In this document: one piece after another, positions 21,321 to 32,997 of the stretch | Layout of the letters: each line of letters starts with the position of its first letter | How positions within the stretch are numbered: position 1 is the first letter of the stretch | Notes under the pieces: generated by a model | What the model was told of the DNA's origin: nothing | What the model saw: only the letters and a program-made list of their open reading frames with translations | Database searches by the model: none | Assembly (NCBI RefSeq): GCF_963082655.1 | Contig: NC_081552.1 | Span: 58,384,561-58,448,560 of the forward strand | DNA: 64,000 bases | Reading direction: 5' to 3' | DNA from: Stomoxys calcitrans | Taxonomy: Eukaryota > Arthropoda > Insecta > Diptera > Muscidae | Made by a program: the position numbers and the translations under genes

Positions 21321-22125
21321 ATTATCCATAAGCAGGTTAAGTTCGAAGACCGATCCGCCGATTTAGGGTCTTAGGCCCATAAAAGCCACATTTATTATCC
21401 GATTTTGCTGAAATTTGGGACAATGAGTTGTTAAACCCTTCAACATCCTTCTTCAATTTGGCCTAGATCGGTCTAGATTTGGATATAGCTGCCATATAGA
21501 CCGCTCCGCCGATTTGGGGTCTTTGGCACATAAAAGCAACATTTATTGTCCGAAATTGCTGAAATTTGGGGCAGTGAGTTGTGTTCGACCACTGGACATC
21601 CGTTTTTAATTTGGCTCAGATCGATCCAGATTTGGATATAACTGCCATATTGATCGCTCTCTCGATTTAAGGTTTTGTGCCCATAAAAGGTGTATTTATT
21701 GGCCGATTTTGCCAAAATTTGGGACAGTGAGTTGTGTTAGGCCCTTCGACACCCTTCTTCAATTTTTCCTAGATCGTTCCAGATTGGTTATAGCTACCAT
21801 ATAGACCGATTTATAATCCGATTTCGCTGAAATGAGACACAATGGCTTATGTTAGGCTTTTCGACATCCGTGTCGTATAAGGTTCAGATCAATTTATTTT
21901 TAGATATAGCTACTAAAAAGATAAATATTTTGTTATACACATTTGAACAATGACTTGTACTTATTAGTATTTGGTCCAAATCGGAACACATTTCGATATA
22001 GCTGCTGTGGGGCATAAGGTATGCATTTTTCACCGGATTTTGACGAAAGGTGGTTTACATATATACCTGAGGTGGTGGGTATCCAAAGTTCGGCCCGGCC
22101 GAACTTAACGCCTTTTTAATTGTTG
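21321..22125 (-). repeat. Family B element
   Basis: Minus-strand family B without its right end. Units are spaced 152-153 bp (ggatatagct at 21481, ggatataact at 21634, ggttatagct at 21786). The left end reads GGTGGTGGGTATCCAAAG, TTCGGCCCGGCCGAA, cttaacgcctttttaattg on the plus strand. Confidence 0.75.
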
Positions 22126-22800
22126 GATTTCGCATTGGGGGCAGACCCTACCCCTTACCCCAAAAGTACCAGCCAAAAATAAAGTGAACCGATTGGGACA
22201 ATATGGGACTTAAATAAAAGGTATTCACGAGTAGAGTACATATACCATTCCATATTAAAAATTGGGTTCAAGTAATTTGGGGGCCGCCCGACCACAAAAA
22301 TCCCCCAAAATAAATATATTGGACGATAATGACAAAATGGCAATCGAATGTAAGGTATTCGGGAGTAAATTAAGAATATGGTCCGGATGGAGCAATAGGC
22401 TATATAAGTTTTTGTAATCGCAACGGGGGCGGACCCTCCTACTTACCCCAAAAGTACCACCCAAAACTAAATGTGGACCGATTGGGACAATATGGGACTA
22501 AATGAAAGGTATTCAAGAGTAGAGTACGATTTCCCAAAAACCCCCCAAATTGGTTTATTGGTCGATAATGGCAATATGAGGCTCGAATGAAAGGTATTCG
22601 CGAGTAGATTACGAATATGGTCAGGAAGGAGGTATAGGCTATGTTATTTGTTGATGTTCGAAGGGGGAGAATCCTCCCCTGTTACCACAAAAACGCCACC
22701 CAAATCAAAAGTTGACCGATAGGGACAATATTGGTATAAAAATTTGGATTCAAGTATCCAAAGGGTAGCCCAAGCCCGAAAATTGCTTCGAATAGATATG
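22126..22800. mobile_element. Family C (Helitron-like) internal fragment
   Basis: Alternating words gggacaatatgggact, gaaaggtattc, gagtagattacgaatatgg and C-rich blocks (accccttaccccaaaagt). These are family C segments, repeated here about twice with a period near 289 bp and one internal deletion. No terminal CTAG or TC end is present. Confidence 0.5.
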
Positions 22801-23275
22801 TCTATATCATAGTTGTTTTGGGCCCTTCAACATCCTTCGTCCATTTGTCTCAGATCGGCCCAGATTTGGCTATAGATGCCATATAGACCGATCTGAGACA
22901 AATGGACGAAGGATGTTGAAGGGCCCAACACAACTCACTGTCCCAAATTTCAGCAAAATCGGTTAATAAATGTGGCTTTTATGGGCCTAAGACCCTAAAT
23001 CGGCGGATCGGTCTATATGGGGGCTATATCAAGATATAGTCCGATATAGCCCATCTTCGACATAAACCTGCTTATGGACAAAAGAGGAATCTGTGCAAAG
23101 TTTCAGCTCAATATCTCTATTTTTAAAGATTGTAGAGTGATTTCAACAGACAGACGGACGGGCACGGCTAGATCGTTTTAGATTTTTGCGCTGATCAAGA
23201 ATATATATAATATATACCTTATAGGTTCGGAAATGGATATTTCGATATGTTGGAAACGGTGGTGGGTATCAAAAA
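22801..23275 (+). repeat. Family B element with internal palindrome
   Basis: Family B sequence with unit words, reduced microsatellite (cagacagacggacgggcacgg), conserved right end (gatcaagaatatatata) and a truncated terminal hairpin ending ggtggtgggtatc. The first 125 bp form a long inverted repeat, annotated separately. Confidence 0.7.
22811..22935. repeat. Long inverted repeat, 48-bp arms
   Basis: Arms 22811-22858 and 22888-22935 are reverse complements with one mismatch and a 29-bp spacer. The inner 39 bp of each arm are perfect (starting gggcccttcaacatccttcg). The arms are family B unit sequence in opposite orientation, so a B unit has been inverted or joined head-to-head. Confidence 0.9.
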
Positions 23276-23542
23276 AAAGACTAAATGATGACTATTTAAT
23301 AGGTAGGCAAATGGTATGGTGGTTGTCTATGAATGACTATTAATAAACAACCACCACCACTGTAAGCGAGTAACATTTAAATTAGCGTCATCTGGTAGTC
23401 TTCAACTGAAATTGTTTGATCCAATTGGATTTAGTTGATCGAATTAAAAACATGCCAACATGAACAGAGAGAGGGCAGAGTGGGAAAAATTGATCATCAG
23501 CATATATCTTTGTTATGACAACCTATCGGTCCTTTGAATAAA
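23276..23542. other. Single-copy spacer
   Basis: About 265 bp not matching families A-C. A small hairpin (ggtggttgt ... acaaccacc, about 23318-23353) is visible; no gene is seen. Confidence 0.4.
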
Positions 23543-23543
23543 G

Positions 23544-25505
23544 AACAAGTAAAAGCGTGCTAAGTTCGGCCGGGCCGAATCTTATATACCCTCCACCATG
23601 GATCGCATTTGTCGAGTTCTTTTCCCGGCATCTCTTCTTAGGCAAAAACGGATATAAGAAAAGAGTTGCTCTGCTATTAAAACGATATCAAGATATGGTC
23701 CGGTTCGGACCACAATAAAATTATATGTTGGAGACCTGTGTAAAATTTCAGCCAATTCGTATAAGAATTGCGCCCATTGGGGCTCACGAAGTAAAATAGA
23801 GAGAACGATTTATATGGGATCTGTATCGGGCTATAGACCGATTCAGACCATAATAAACACGTTTGTTGATGGTCATGAGAGGATCAGTCGTACAAAATTT
23901 CAGGCATATTGGATAATAATTGCGACTTCTAGGGGTCAAGATGTCAAGATCCCAGATCGGTTTATATGGCAGCTATATCAGGTTATGAACCGATTTGAAC
24001 CTTATTTGACACAGTTGTTGAAAGTATAAATAAAATACGTCATGCAAAATTTCAGCCAAATCGGATAGGAATTGCGCCCTCCAGAAGCTCAAGAAGTCAA
24101 ATCCCCAGATCTGTTTATATGACAGCTATATCAGATTATCGACCGATTTCAACCATACTTGGCACAGTTGTTGAATATCATAACGAAATACTTCGTGCAA
24201 AAACTAATTGAAATCGGATAAGAATTGTGCCCTCTAGAGGCTCAAGAAGTCAAGACCCAAGATCGGTTTATATGGCAGCTATATCAGGTTATGGACCGAT
24301 GTGAACCATACTTGGCACAGTTGTTGGGTATCATAACAAAACACGTCTTGCGAAATTCCATTCCATTCGGATAAGAATTGCGTCCTCTAGAGGCTCAAGA
24401 AGTCAAGACCCAAGATCGGTTTATATGGCAGCTATATCAGGTTATGGACCGATTTGAACCATACTTGGCACAGTTGTTGGATATAATGACAAAACACGTC
24501 GTGCAAAATTTCATTCCAATCGGATAAGAATTGCGTACTCTAGAGGCTCAAGAAGTCAAGACCCAAGATCGGTTTATATGGCAGCTATATCAGGTTATAG
24601 GCCGATTTGAACCATACTTGGCACAGTTGTTGGATATCATAACAAAACACGTCGTGCAAAATTTCATTCCAATCCGATAAGAATTGCGCACTCTAGAGGC
24701 TCAAGAAGTCAAGACCCAAGATCGGTTTATATGACAGCTATATCAGGTTATGGACCGATTTGAACTATACTTGTCACAGTTGTTGGATATTATAACAAAA
24801 CACGTCGTGCGAAATTCCATTCCATTCGGATAAGAATTGCGCACGCTAGTGGCTCAAGAAGTCAAGACCCAAGATCGGTTTATATGGCAGCTATATCAGG
24901 TTATGAACCGATTTGAACCATACTTGGCACAGTTGTTGGATATCATAACAAAACACGTCATGCAAAATTTCATTCTGATCGGTTAAGAATTGCGCACGCT
25001 AGAGGCTCAAGAAGTCAAGACCTAAGATCGGTTTATATGACAGCTATATCAGGTTATGAACCGATTTGAACCATACTTTTTACAGTTGTTGGATATCATA
25101 ACGAAACACGTCGTGCAAAATTTCATTCCTATTGGATAAGAATTGCGCACTCTACAGGCTCAAGAAATCAAGACCCAAGATCGGTTTATATGGCAGCTAT
25201 ATCAAAACATGGACCGATATGGCCCATTTACAATACCAACCGACCTACACTAATAAGAAGTATTTGTGCAAAATTTCAAGCGGCTAGCTTTACTCCTTCG
25301 GAAGTTAGCGTGCTTTGGACAGACAGACGGACGGACGGACGGACGGACGGACGGACAGACGGACGGACATGGCTAGATCGACATAAAATGTCACGACGAT
25401 CAAGAATATATATACTTTATGGGTTCTCAGACGAATATTTCGAGTAGTTACAAACAGAATGACGAAATTAGTATACCCCCCATCTTATGGTGGAGGGTAT
25501 AAAAA
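23544..25505 (+). repeat. Family A element, full length (A11)
   Basis: Clean copy: AACAAGTAAAAGCGTGC, hairpin TTCGGCCGGGCCGAA, TATACCCTCCACCAT, left segment, about nine core units, GGAC tract 25325-25370, right hairpin to GGTATAAAAA. Units differ in a few diagnostic words (gaaatttcaat vs gaaattccattcc), showing several unit subtypes in one array. Confidence 0.9.
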
Positions 25506-26022
25506 TAAAATATACAAACATAGGAAGGATCTAAAAGCAAACAATTTGATATCAAATTCTGGGGTGGGATGCCTAGGAGAGCCGCCCACACCCAAAACCC
25601 GGCAAACGGATTTATTGACCAACCACTACAACATGGGACTCAAATTAAAGGTATTTGAGAGTAGAAAACGAATCTGATATCCAATTGCGGAACTAAGTGT
25701 TTCGTGGGTCACCCTACCACTATAAAACCCCTCAAATCGGACATATTTACCGATCATGGCAATATGAAAGGTCTTTGGGAATAAAGCACGAAATTGACTT
25801 CCACTTTTGGGACTAAGTGTCTGGGGGTCCACCACACCCCAAGAAGGACTTTTACTGACCATTGCAATGTGGGGTTTAAATAAGAGGTATTTGAGTGTAG
25901 AAAAATCCATAGGCAATTTGGAATGCATTTTCAACTACAATTACGCAGAAATGTTCAATTTTATAGTACTTCTCTCCAACATATCATAATCGGGCGCAGC
26001 AGAGCGGGCCGGGCTCAGATAG
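25506..26022 (+). mobile_element. Family C (Helitron-like), 3' part
   Basis: Words ggtatttgagagtagaaaac, ggcaatatgaaaggtc and gtgtctgggggtccacc, ending in a GC-rich tract agagcgggccgggctcagaTAG at 26022. Compare the ...gggcccgggtcggCTAG terminus at 3141: the C of CTAG is mutated here. The next C copy begins immediately. Confidence 0.5.
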
Positions 26023-27280
26023 TCTTATATATAAAATTCAATTTGTGTTTGCTTGTTTGTTTCTCGGTTTGTTTGTTTGTTCCGTATAGACACAAAAACG
26101 GCTGAACCAATTACCTTGAAATTATCACAGATTGTGTAGGTTGGTCTGGAAGGAAACATAGGCTATATAATTTTTTTATATCGGGAGGGGGCGGACCCTC
26201 CCCCTTACCCTAAAAGTACTACCTGAAAATATAAGTGGACCGATCGGGACAATATGCGATTCAAATGAAAGGTATTCAAGAGAAGAATACGAAATTCATA
26301 AAAAAATTGGGTCCAAGTACCTGGGGGCCGACCCAGCCCCAACCCCCTTGAAATAGGTTTATTTGACGATCAAGACAATATGGGATTCAAATGAAAGGTA
26401 TTCGGGAGTAGAATACGAATATGGTCAGGACGTAGGAATAGGCTGTATAATTTATTGACAACGGATGGGGCGGACCCTCCACCATTACCCCAAAAACAGC
26501 ACCCAAAGTCAAGAGTGGACCTATTGGTACAATATGGATATCAAATAAAAAGTATGTGGGAGTAGATAACGAATCTGGCATACGAATTCATCTTGAAGTA
26601 TACCCCCTATACACTCCATCCCAACATAAACGCCAAAAATGGGCACATTAGCTAATCACGAATATATGGGACTCGGTTTGTCTGTTTCGTATAGACTGAA
26701 AAACGGCAGAACCGATTTTTTCGAATTTTTCGCATATTGTGTAGATTTGTCTGGAAGGAAACAAAGGATATATATCAGAAGGGGGACGGACCTCCCCCTT
26801 ATGCCAAAAACACAACCCAAAATCAAATGTGGACCGATCGGGACAATATAGGTATCAAATAAAAGGTATTGTAGACTAGAATACGAATATGGTTTAAAGT
26901 TTGAGTATAAGTACCCATCGGGCCGCCCCAGCCCCAAACTCCCCCAAACAGATATATCGGACGTTCATTTCAATATGGGGCTCAAATGAAAGTTATTCGG
27001 GGGTAGATTTCGAATCTGGTATACAAAATCAGATCGAAGTATAGGGGGTCACGCCACCCTTCAAAAACGCCATTGGGCCCCTTATGACTATATGATACTT
27101 CGCTGAACTGATTTTACCCAGTGGGTAGTAGAAAACGCGTTTGATATCCAATTTTGAAGTCAGGTGTTTTGGGGTACGCACTAAAGCACCCCCTAAACTG
27201 AACTTCATTTCTGTTGGGAATAAAGAACTAATTTGATATCTAATTTCAGTAATTTCAAAGTGCCGGTGCCCGCCCGATTC
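26023..27280 (+). mobile_element. Family C (Helitron-like), 5' end and body
   Basis: Starts TCTTATATATAAAATTCAAT, followed by gtttgcttgtttgtttctcg and caaaaacggctgaaccaatt. The TC start fits a Helitron 5' end. The body repeats the gaccgatcgggacaatat / gaaaggtattc grammar with C-rich blocks, including a second gactgaaaaacggcagaacc segment near 26694, so a second copy may be embedded. A SINE begins at about 27281. No Rep/helicase frame is seen, so it would be non-autonomous. Confidence 0.5.
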
Positions 27281-27484
27281 CGATTCAAGTTTAAACTCAA
27301 CGATAAGGGACCTTTTTTAATAGCCGAGTCCGAACGGCGTCTCGCAGTGCGACTCCTCTTTGCGGAAAATTTTTTAAATTACCATGCATGGCATTGTACC
27401 TCGCCAACATTAAGATGAGATAAACACCGCTTTGTCCGACGTTCTCTCCAGGATTCGAATGCGTTCAGCGTTATAGGCTTTAAT
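27281..27484 (-). mobile_element. tRNA-derived SINE, 5'-truncated
   Basis: Same SINE as 2828-3050, with independent substitutions. The minus strand contains gcattcgaatcctgg (B-box region, one change), caatgccatgcatgg, gagacgccgttcggactcgg and cttgaatcggaatcgg. It lies next to the inverted copy of composite sequence. Confidence 0.6.
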
Positions 27485-28210
27485 GGTCCGAATCGGACCA
27501 TAACTTGATGTAGCTCCAATAGCATAGCAAATATTTTCTTTTATCCTTTGTTTGCCTCAAAAGGGATATAGGGAAAAGAACTCGACAAATGAGATCCATG
27601 GTGTATAAGGGTATATAAGATTCGGCCCGGCCGAACTTAGCATTCTTTAATTTGTTTCATGTTTTATTTGGTGTGGTTACTGTTACAAATACTAAAATCT
27701 TGGTTAAAAGACAAATAAGAAACAAGAAAGTGATGGTTTTGTAGTTAAAGATAATGTTTTCAGTACATACCACATCAACACTTTTAATCTGTTGAACGGG
27801 TTGAGATATTTCGTATATTTGCAGACTAGAAATTGAACATGACTCTTTTTGATAAGTTTGGATTGTGCGAGATCATTATAGTGATGTTATATCTAAATTT
27901 GTACCGATTTTGATGAATTTCGAGAGATGTGTTCAGACGGGTATCAAATTTAAGGCAATTCCGTGCAAAACTGAAATATCTTCTGCTCGTTTATGTGTAA
28001 ATATGGCAATGCGTATGTTTGAAACCTACACTCAACGAAATCTGTTATTAAAAAAAACAAACATCAGCTTTCGCATGCTGAAATGGGCAAGTTAAAATGA
28101 TTTTTCAACAAATAAGGGCTGCCGTTTTAGTAAACATTTCCGTTTGCTATTTCAACTAACAAAATCTGCTGTTTCAACTATTTAAAAACTCTGCTAAGAA
28201 ATTGAACACA
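27485..28210 (-). repeat. Inverted third copy of composite segment
   Basis: Matches, in reverse orientation, block 1 positions of roughly 3450-4723 plus the start of A2 part 2, without the mariner and without A3. It includes the diverged A left end (27490-27660) and the 76-codon frame (27865-28095). It is more diverged than block 2 is from block 1, so it is an older relative. Its empty sites at 28179 (TA) and near 27534 (T-run) independently confirm both insertions. Confidence 0.8.
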
Positions 28211-28361
28211 CATTACTGCTTAATATGCCAAACATTGTTGCTAGAATAGCAAATAAATACATTACATTGAGAGCGAGTATGAATTTGAACGGAATATTGC
28301 ATAGAATATTTTACTCTACCATTTTATTTTATTTAGTTTTTTAATTTATTTCAATTTATTA
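28211..28361. other. AT-rich remnant
   Basis: Partly matches the unclassified 3341-3470 sequence in inverse orientation (ctctcaatgtaatg word), then low-complexity tttatttattt. No gene is seen. Confidence 0.35.
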
Positions 28362-28490
28362 TTATACCCACCACCGAAGGATGGGGGTATATTTATTTTG
28401 TCATTCCGTTTGCAACACATCGAAAAATCCATTTCCGACCCTACAAAATACGACGATCTAGCCATGTCCGTCCGTCTACCTGTTGATCTT
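28362..28490 (-). repeat. Family B right-end fragment
   Basis: ATACCCACCACCGAAGGATG hairpin, gtcattccgtttgcaacaca and gatctagccatgtccgtccg: the right-terminal ~130 bp of family B, cut off where A12 starts. Confidence 0.75.
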
Positions 28491-28491
28491 T

Positions 28492-29507
28492 AACAAGTAA
28501 AAGCGTGCTAAGTTCGGCCGGGCCGAATCTTATGTACCCTCCACCATGGATCGCATTTGTCGAGTTGTTTTCCCGGCATCTCTTCTTAGGCTAAAAAGGA
28601 TATAAGAAAAGAGTTGCTCTGCTATTAAAACGATATCAAGATATGGTCCGGTTCGAACCACAATTAAATTATATGTTGGAGACCTGTGTAAAATTTCAGC
28701 CAATTCGTATAAGAATTGCGCCCATTGGGGCTCACGAAGTAAAGTAGAGAGAATGATTTATATGGGATCTGTATCGGGCTATAGACCGATTCAGACCATA
28801 ATAAACACGTTTGTTGATGGTCATGAGAGGATCCGTCGTACAAAATGTCAGGCATATCGGATAATAATTGCGACCTCTAGGGATCAAGAAGTCAAATCCC
28901 CAGATCTGTTTATATGAAGGCTATATCAGGTTATGGACCGATTTCAACCATACTTGGCACAGTTGTTGGATATCATGACGAAATACTTCGTGAAAAAACT
29001 CATTCAAATCGGATAAGGATTGTGCCCTCTAGAGGCTCAAGAAGTCAAGACCCATGATCGGTTTATATGGCAGCTATATCAGGTTATGAACCGATTAAAC
29101 CATACTTGGCACAGTTGTTGGGTATCATAACAAAACACGTCGTGCAAAATTTCATTCCAATCGGATAAGAATTGCGCACTCTAGAGGCTCAAGAAGTCAA
29201 GACCCAAGATCGGTTTATATGGCAGCTATATAAGATTAATAAGAAGTATTTGTGCAAAATTTCAAGCGGCTAGCTTTACTCCTTCGGAAGTTAGCGTGCT
29301 TTCGACAGACAGACGGACGGACGGATGGACGGACGGACGGACGGATGGACGGACGGACAGACAGACGGACATGGCTAGATCGACATAAAATGTAGCGACG
29401 ATCAAGAATATATATACTTTATGGCTTCTCAGACGAATATTTCGAGTAGTTACAAACAGAATGACGAAATTAGTATATCCCCCATCTTATGGTGGAGGGT
29501 ATAAAAA
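28492..29507 (+). repeat. Family A element, short core (A12)
   Basis: Intact left end and right hairpin but only about three core units. The last unit is fused to the right end (gctatataagattaataag), deleting about 60 bp. The microsatellite contains GGAT variants (29320-29350). Confidence 0.9.
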
Positions 29508-30200
29508 CATGGCCCACATCGGTCTAGATTGGGATATAACCGCCATATAGACCGATCTTTCGATTTATGGTTTTGGGCCTATAAAAGGCGCATTTAATGT
29601 CTGATGTCGCCGAAATTTGGTACAGTGAGTTGTGTTAGGCCCTTCGACAATTTTTTCTAATTTAACTCAGATCGGTCCAGATTTGGATATAGCTGACATA
29701 TAGACCGATCTCTCGAATTAAGGTCTTGGCCCAATAAAAGGCGCATTTATTGTCCGATGTCGCCGAAATTGCGGACAGTGAGTTGAGTTAGGCTCATCGA
29801 CATTTTTCTGAAACTTGGCCCAAATCGGTCCAAATTTGGATATAGCTGCTAGATAGACCGATATCTCGATTTAAAGACTTTCCCAGTAAAAGGCGCATTA
29901 TAATCCGATTTCACGGAAATTTGACACAGTGACTTATGTTCGGCTTTTCGACATCCGTGTCGTATATGGCTCAGATCGGTTTATTTTTTGATATAGCTAC
30001 TAAAAAGGCCAATATTTTGTTATACACAATTGAACAATGACTTGTACTTATTAGTATTTGGTCCAAATCGGAACATATTTCGATATGGCTGCTATGGGGC
30101 ATAAGGTATGCATTTTTCACCGGATTTTGACGAAAGGTGGTTTACATATATACCTGAGGTGGTGGGTATCCAAAGTTCGGCCCGGCCGAACTTAACGAAG
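29508..30200 (-). repeat. Family B element
   Basis: Units at an exact 153-bp period (ggatat at 29532, 29685, 29838). The left end on the plus strand is GGTGGTGGGTATCCAAAG, TTCGGCCCGGCCGAA, cttaacgaagttttgcttg. The right end is missing. Confidence 0.8.
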
Positions 30201-30224
30201 TTTTGCTTGTTTTTAATTGTTTAA

Positions 30225-31884
30225 TTTTTATACCCTCCACCATAAGATGGGGGGTATACTAATTTCGTCATTCTGTTTATAACTACTCGAAATATTCGTC
30301 TGAGACCCCATAAAGTATATATATTCTTGATCGTCGCGACATTTTATGTCGATCTAGCCATGTCCGTCCGTCTGTCCGTCCGTCCGTCCGTCCATCCGTC
30401 CGTCCGTCCGTCTGTCTGTCGAAAGCACGCTAACTTCCGAAGGAGTAAAGCTAGCCGCTTGAAATTTTGCTTAAATACTTCTTGTTAGTGTCGGTTGGTA
30501 TTGTAAATGGGCCATATCGGTCCATGTTTTGATATAGTAGCCATATAAACCGATCTTGGGTCTTGACTTCTTGAGCTTCTAGACTGCGCATTTCTTATCC
30601 GATTGGAATGAAATTTTGCACGACGTGTTTTCCTATGATATCCAACAACTGTGCCAAGTATGGTTCAAATCGGTCCATAACCTGATATAGCTGCCATATA
30701 AACCGATCTTGGGTCTTGACTTCTTGAGCCTCTAGCGTGCGCAATTCTTATCCGATCAGAATGAAATTTTGCACGACGTGTTTTCCTATGATATCCAACA
30801 ACTGTGGCAAGTATGGTTCAAATCGCTCCATAACCTGATATAGCTGCCATATAAACCGATCTTGGGTCTTGACTTCTTGAGCCTCTAGCGTGCGCAATTC
30901 TTATCCGATCAGAATGAAATTTTGCACGACGTGTTTTCCTATGATATCCAACAACTGTGGCAAGTATGGTTCAAATCGGTTCATAACCTGATATAGCTGT
31001 CTTATAAACCGATCTTGGGTCTTGACTTCTTGAGCCTCTAGAGGGCACAATCCTTATCCGATCAGAATGAAATTTTGCACGACGTGTTTTCCTATGATAT
31101 CCAACAACTGTGGCAAGTATGGTTCAAATCGGTCCATAACCTGATATAGCTGCCATATAAACCGATCTTGGGTCTTGACTTCTTGAGCCTCTAGCGTGCG
31201 CAATTCTTATCCGATCAGAATGAAATTTTGCACGACGTGTTTTCCTATGATATCCAACAACTGTGGCAAGTATGGTTCAAATCGGTTCATAACCTGATAT
31301 AGCTGTCTTATAAACCGATCTTGGGTCTTGACTTCTTGAGCCTCTAGAGGGCACAATCCTTATCCGATTTGAATGAGTTTCTGCACTATGTATTTCGTCA
31401 TGATATCCAACAACTGTGCTAAGTATGTTTGAAATCGGTCCATAACCTGACATAGCTCTCATATAAACAGATCTGGGGATTTTCTTCTTCATCCCTAGAG
31501 CTCGCAATTATTATCCGATATGCCTGAAATTTTGTACGACGGATCCTCTCATGACCATCAACAAACGTGTTTATTATGGTCTGAATTGGTCTATAGCCCG
31601 ATACAGATCCCATATAAATCGATCTCTCTATTTTACTTCGTGAGCCCCAATGGGAGCAATTCTTTTACGAATTGGCTGAAGTTTTACACAGGTCTCCAAC
31701 ATATAATTTAATTGTGGTCCGAACCGGACCATATCTTGATATCGTTTTAGTAGCAGAGCAACTCTTTTCTTATATCTTTTTTAGCCTAAGAAGAGATGCC
31801 GGGAAAACAACTCGACAAATGCGATCCATGGCGGAGGGTATATAAGATTCGGCCCGGCCGAACTTAGCACGCTTTTACTTGTTT
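30225..31884 (-). repeat. Family A element, full length with two-unit higher-order repeat (A13)
   Basis: Right hairpin, CCGT tract with CCAT variant (30362-30420), about seven units and intact left hairpin to ACTTG. Units at about 30891/31044 and 31197/31350 alternate tctagcgtgcgcaattc and tctagagggcacaatcc, giving a 306-bp higher-order repeat. Most units share a private cgtgttttcctatgatatcc variant. Confidence 0.9.
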
Positions 31885-32095
31885 TTTATTCCACTGTACT
31901 TATTTTAGTTTATCATATTTTATTTGACACTCATAGAAAAAAGTTTGCTTAAAATGGCAAACACTTTCTGCTGAATATTGGAAGTTAATTTTGAAGTAGA
32001 AGGTCTGCAATGTCAGAGCAGCAGGTTTGCGCTGAAAAGTCTGTTGTTTGCTGAATATGACTGCAGCTTATATATATAAAAGGGATGTTAGAAGA
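31885..32095. other. AT-rich spacer
   Basis: Contains aaaaaagtttgcttaaaatggcaaac-type words resembling the unclassified sequence at 3341-4604. No gene is seen. Confidence 0.35.
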
Positions 32096-32655
32096 ACCAA
32101 GTAAGAGCCTACTCAGTTCGGCTTGCCCGATTCTTATATACCCTAAACCGTGGATCGCATTCGTCGAGTTCTTTGCGTGGCATCTCTTTTTGGGCAAACA
32201 AAAAATATTGGATAAGAATTGTTTTGCTATTGGTGACATATCAAGTTATAGTCCGCCTCGGACCATAAGTGAATTGAATGTTGAAGAAGTAGTAGAAGTC
32301 ATTGGGTAATATTTCGGTCCATTCGGATAAGAATTGCGCCTTGTATGGATTCAAGAAGCATACTCGTGAGATCGGTTTATAGGTGAGCTATTTCGATTAA
32401 GACCATATTGGACACGTATGTTGAAGGTCATGGGAGAAGCCGTTGTACAAAATTTGAACAAATCGGATAAGAATTGTGCCCTCTAGAGGCTTAAGAAATC
32501 AAGATCCAAAGTCGTTTTGTATGGTAGCTATATAAGGTTATGGATCGATTCGAACCATATTTAGCGCATTTGTTGTAAATCCAATTGGAAGAATAACAAA
32601 ATACTTCATGCAAAATTTCAGCCAAATCGAATAAGAATTGCACTCACTAGTTGCT
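32096..32655 (+). repeat. Diverged family A left half
   Basis: An old copy: ACCAAGTAAGAGCCTACTC, broken hairpin (TTCGGCTTGCCCGA), TATACCCTAAACCGTGG, then two or three diverged units. There is no microsatellite or right end; it runs into a LINE scrap. Confidence 0.7.
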
Positions 32656-32659
32656 CAAG

Positions 32660-32838
32660 AATTCCAAATGATTCAAATACGACACCAATATCGCATATCG
32701 GAGCAACAGTTTTTTATCAGTGCAATACCCTTCTGGAATACTCTTCCCAATAATATCCAAACTTTTAGTAACAAACAGTTTAAATCTTCGATTTTTAATC
32801 ATTTTAACATATTCAATCTTTTTCTAATCAATTTATGA
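32660..32838 (+). pseudogene. LINE ORF2 extreme C-terminus
   Basis: The plus-strand frame ends with SEQQFFISAIPFWNTLPNNI then QTFSNKQFKSSIFNHF and a stop at 32838. The pattern 'F-F-x-x-x-I-P-x-W-N-x-L-P-x-x-I' followed by 'F-K-x-x-(I/L)-x-x-H' is typical of the last residues of many non-LTR retrotransposon reverse-transcriptase ORFs. Upstream RT sequence is absent, as expected for a 5'-truncated copy. The AT-rich 32839-32997 may be its 3' UTR. The clade is not determined. Confidence 0.5.
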
Positions 32839-32997
32839 ACAGTTATAATCAGTTTAACCATTTGTTATTTAAGTTAAACAAAAATTTGAGCAAATTTATT
32901 TATTTAATTTAACCCCTTTGTTGATACACATTGTTAAAATGCGAAATTGCATATGCATTTAAAATTTACTATATAGCTATTTTATACAATTTATAAA

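Noticed and set aside
25190..25447. Recurrent frame MAAISKHGPIWPIYNTNRPT with a TDRRTDGRTDGRTD tail at many loci
   Set aside because: It is the translation of the last core unit plus the GGAC tract and right end. It has no start context, and tract length shifts the frame between copies.
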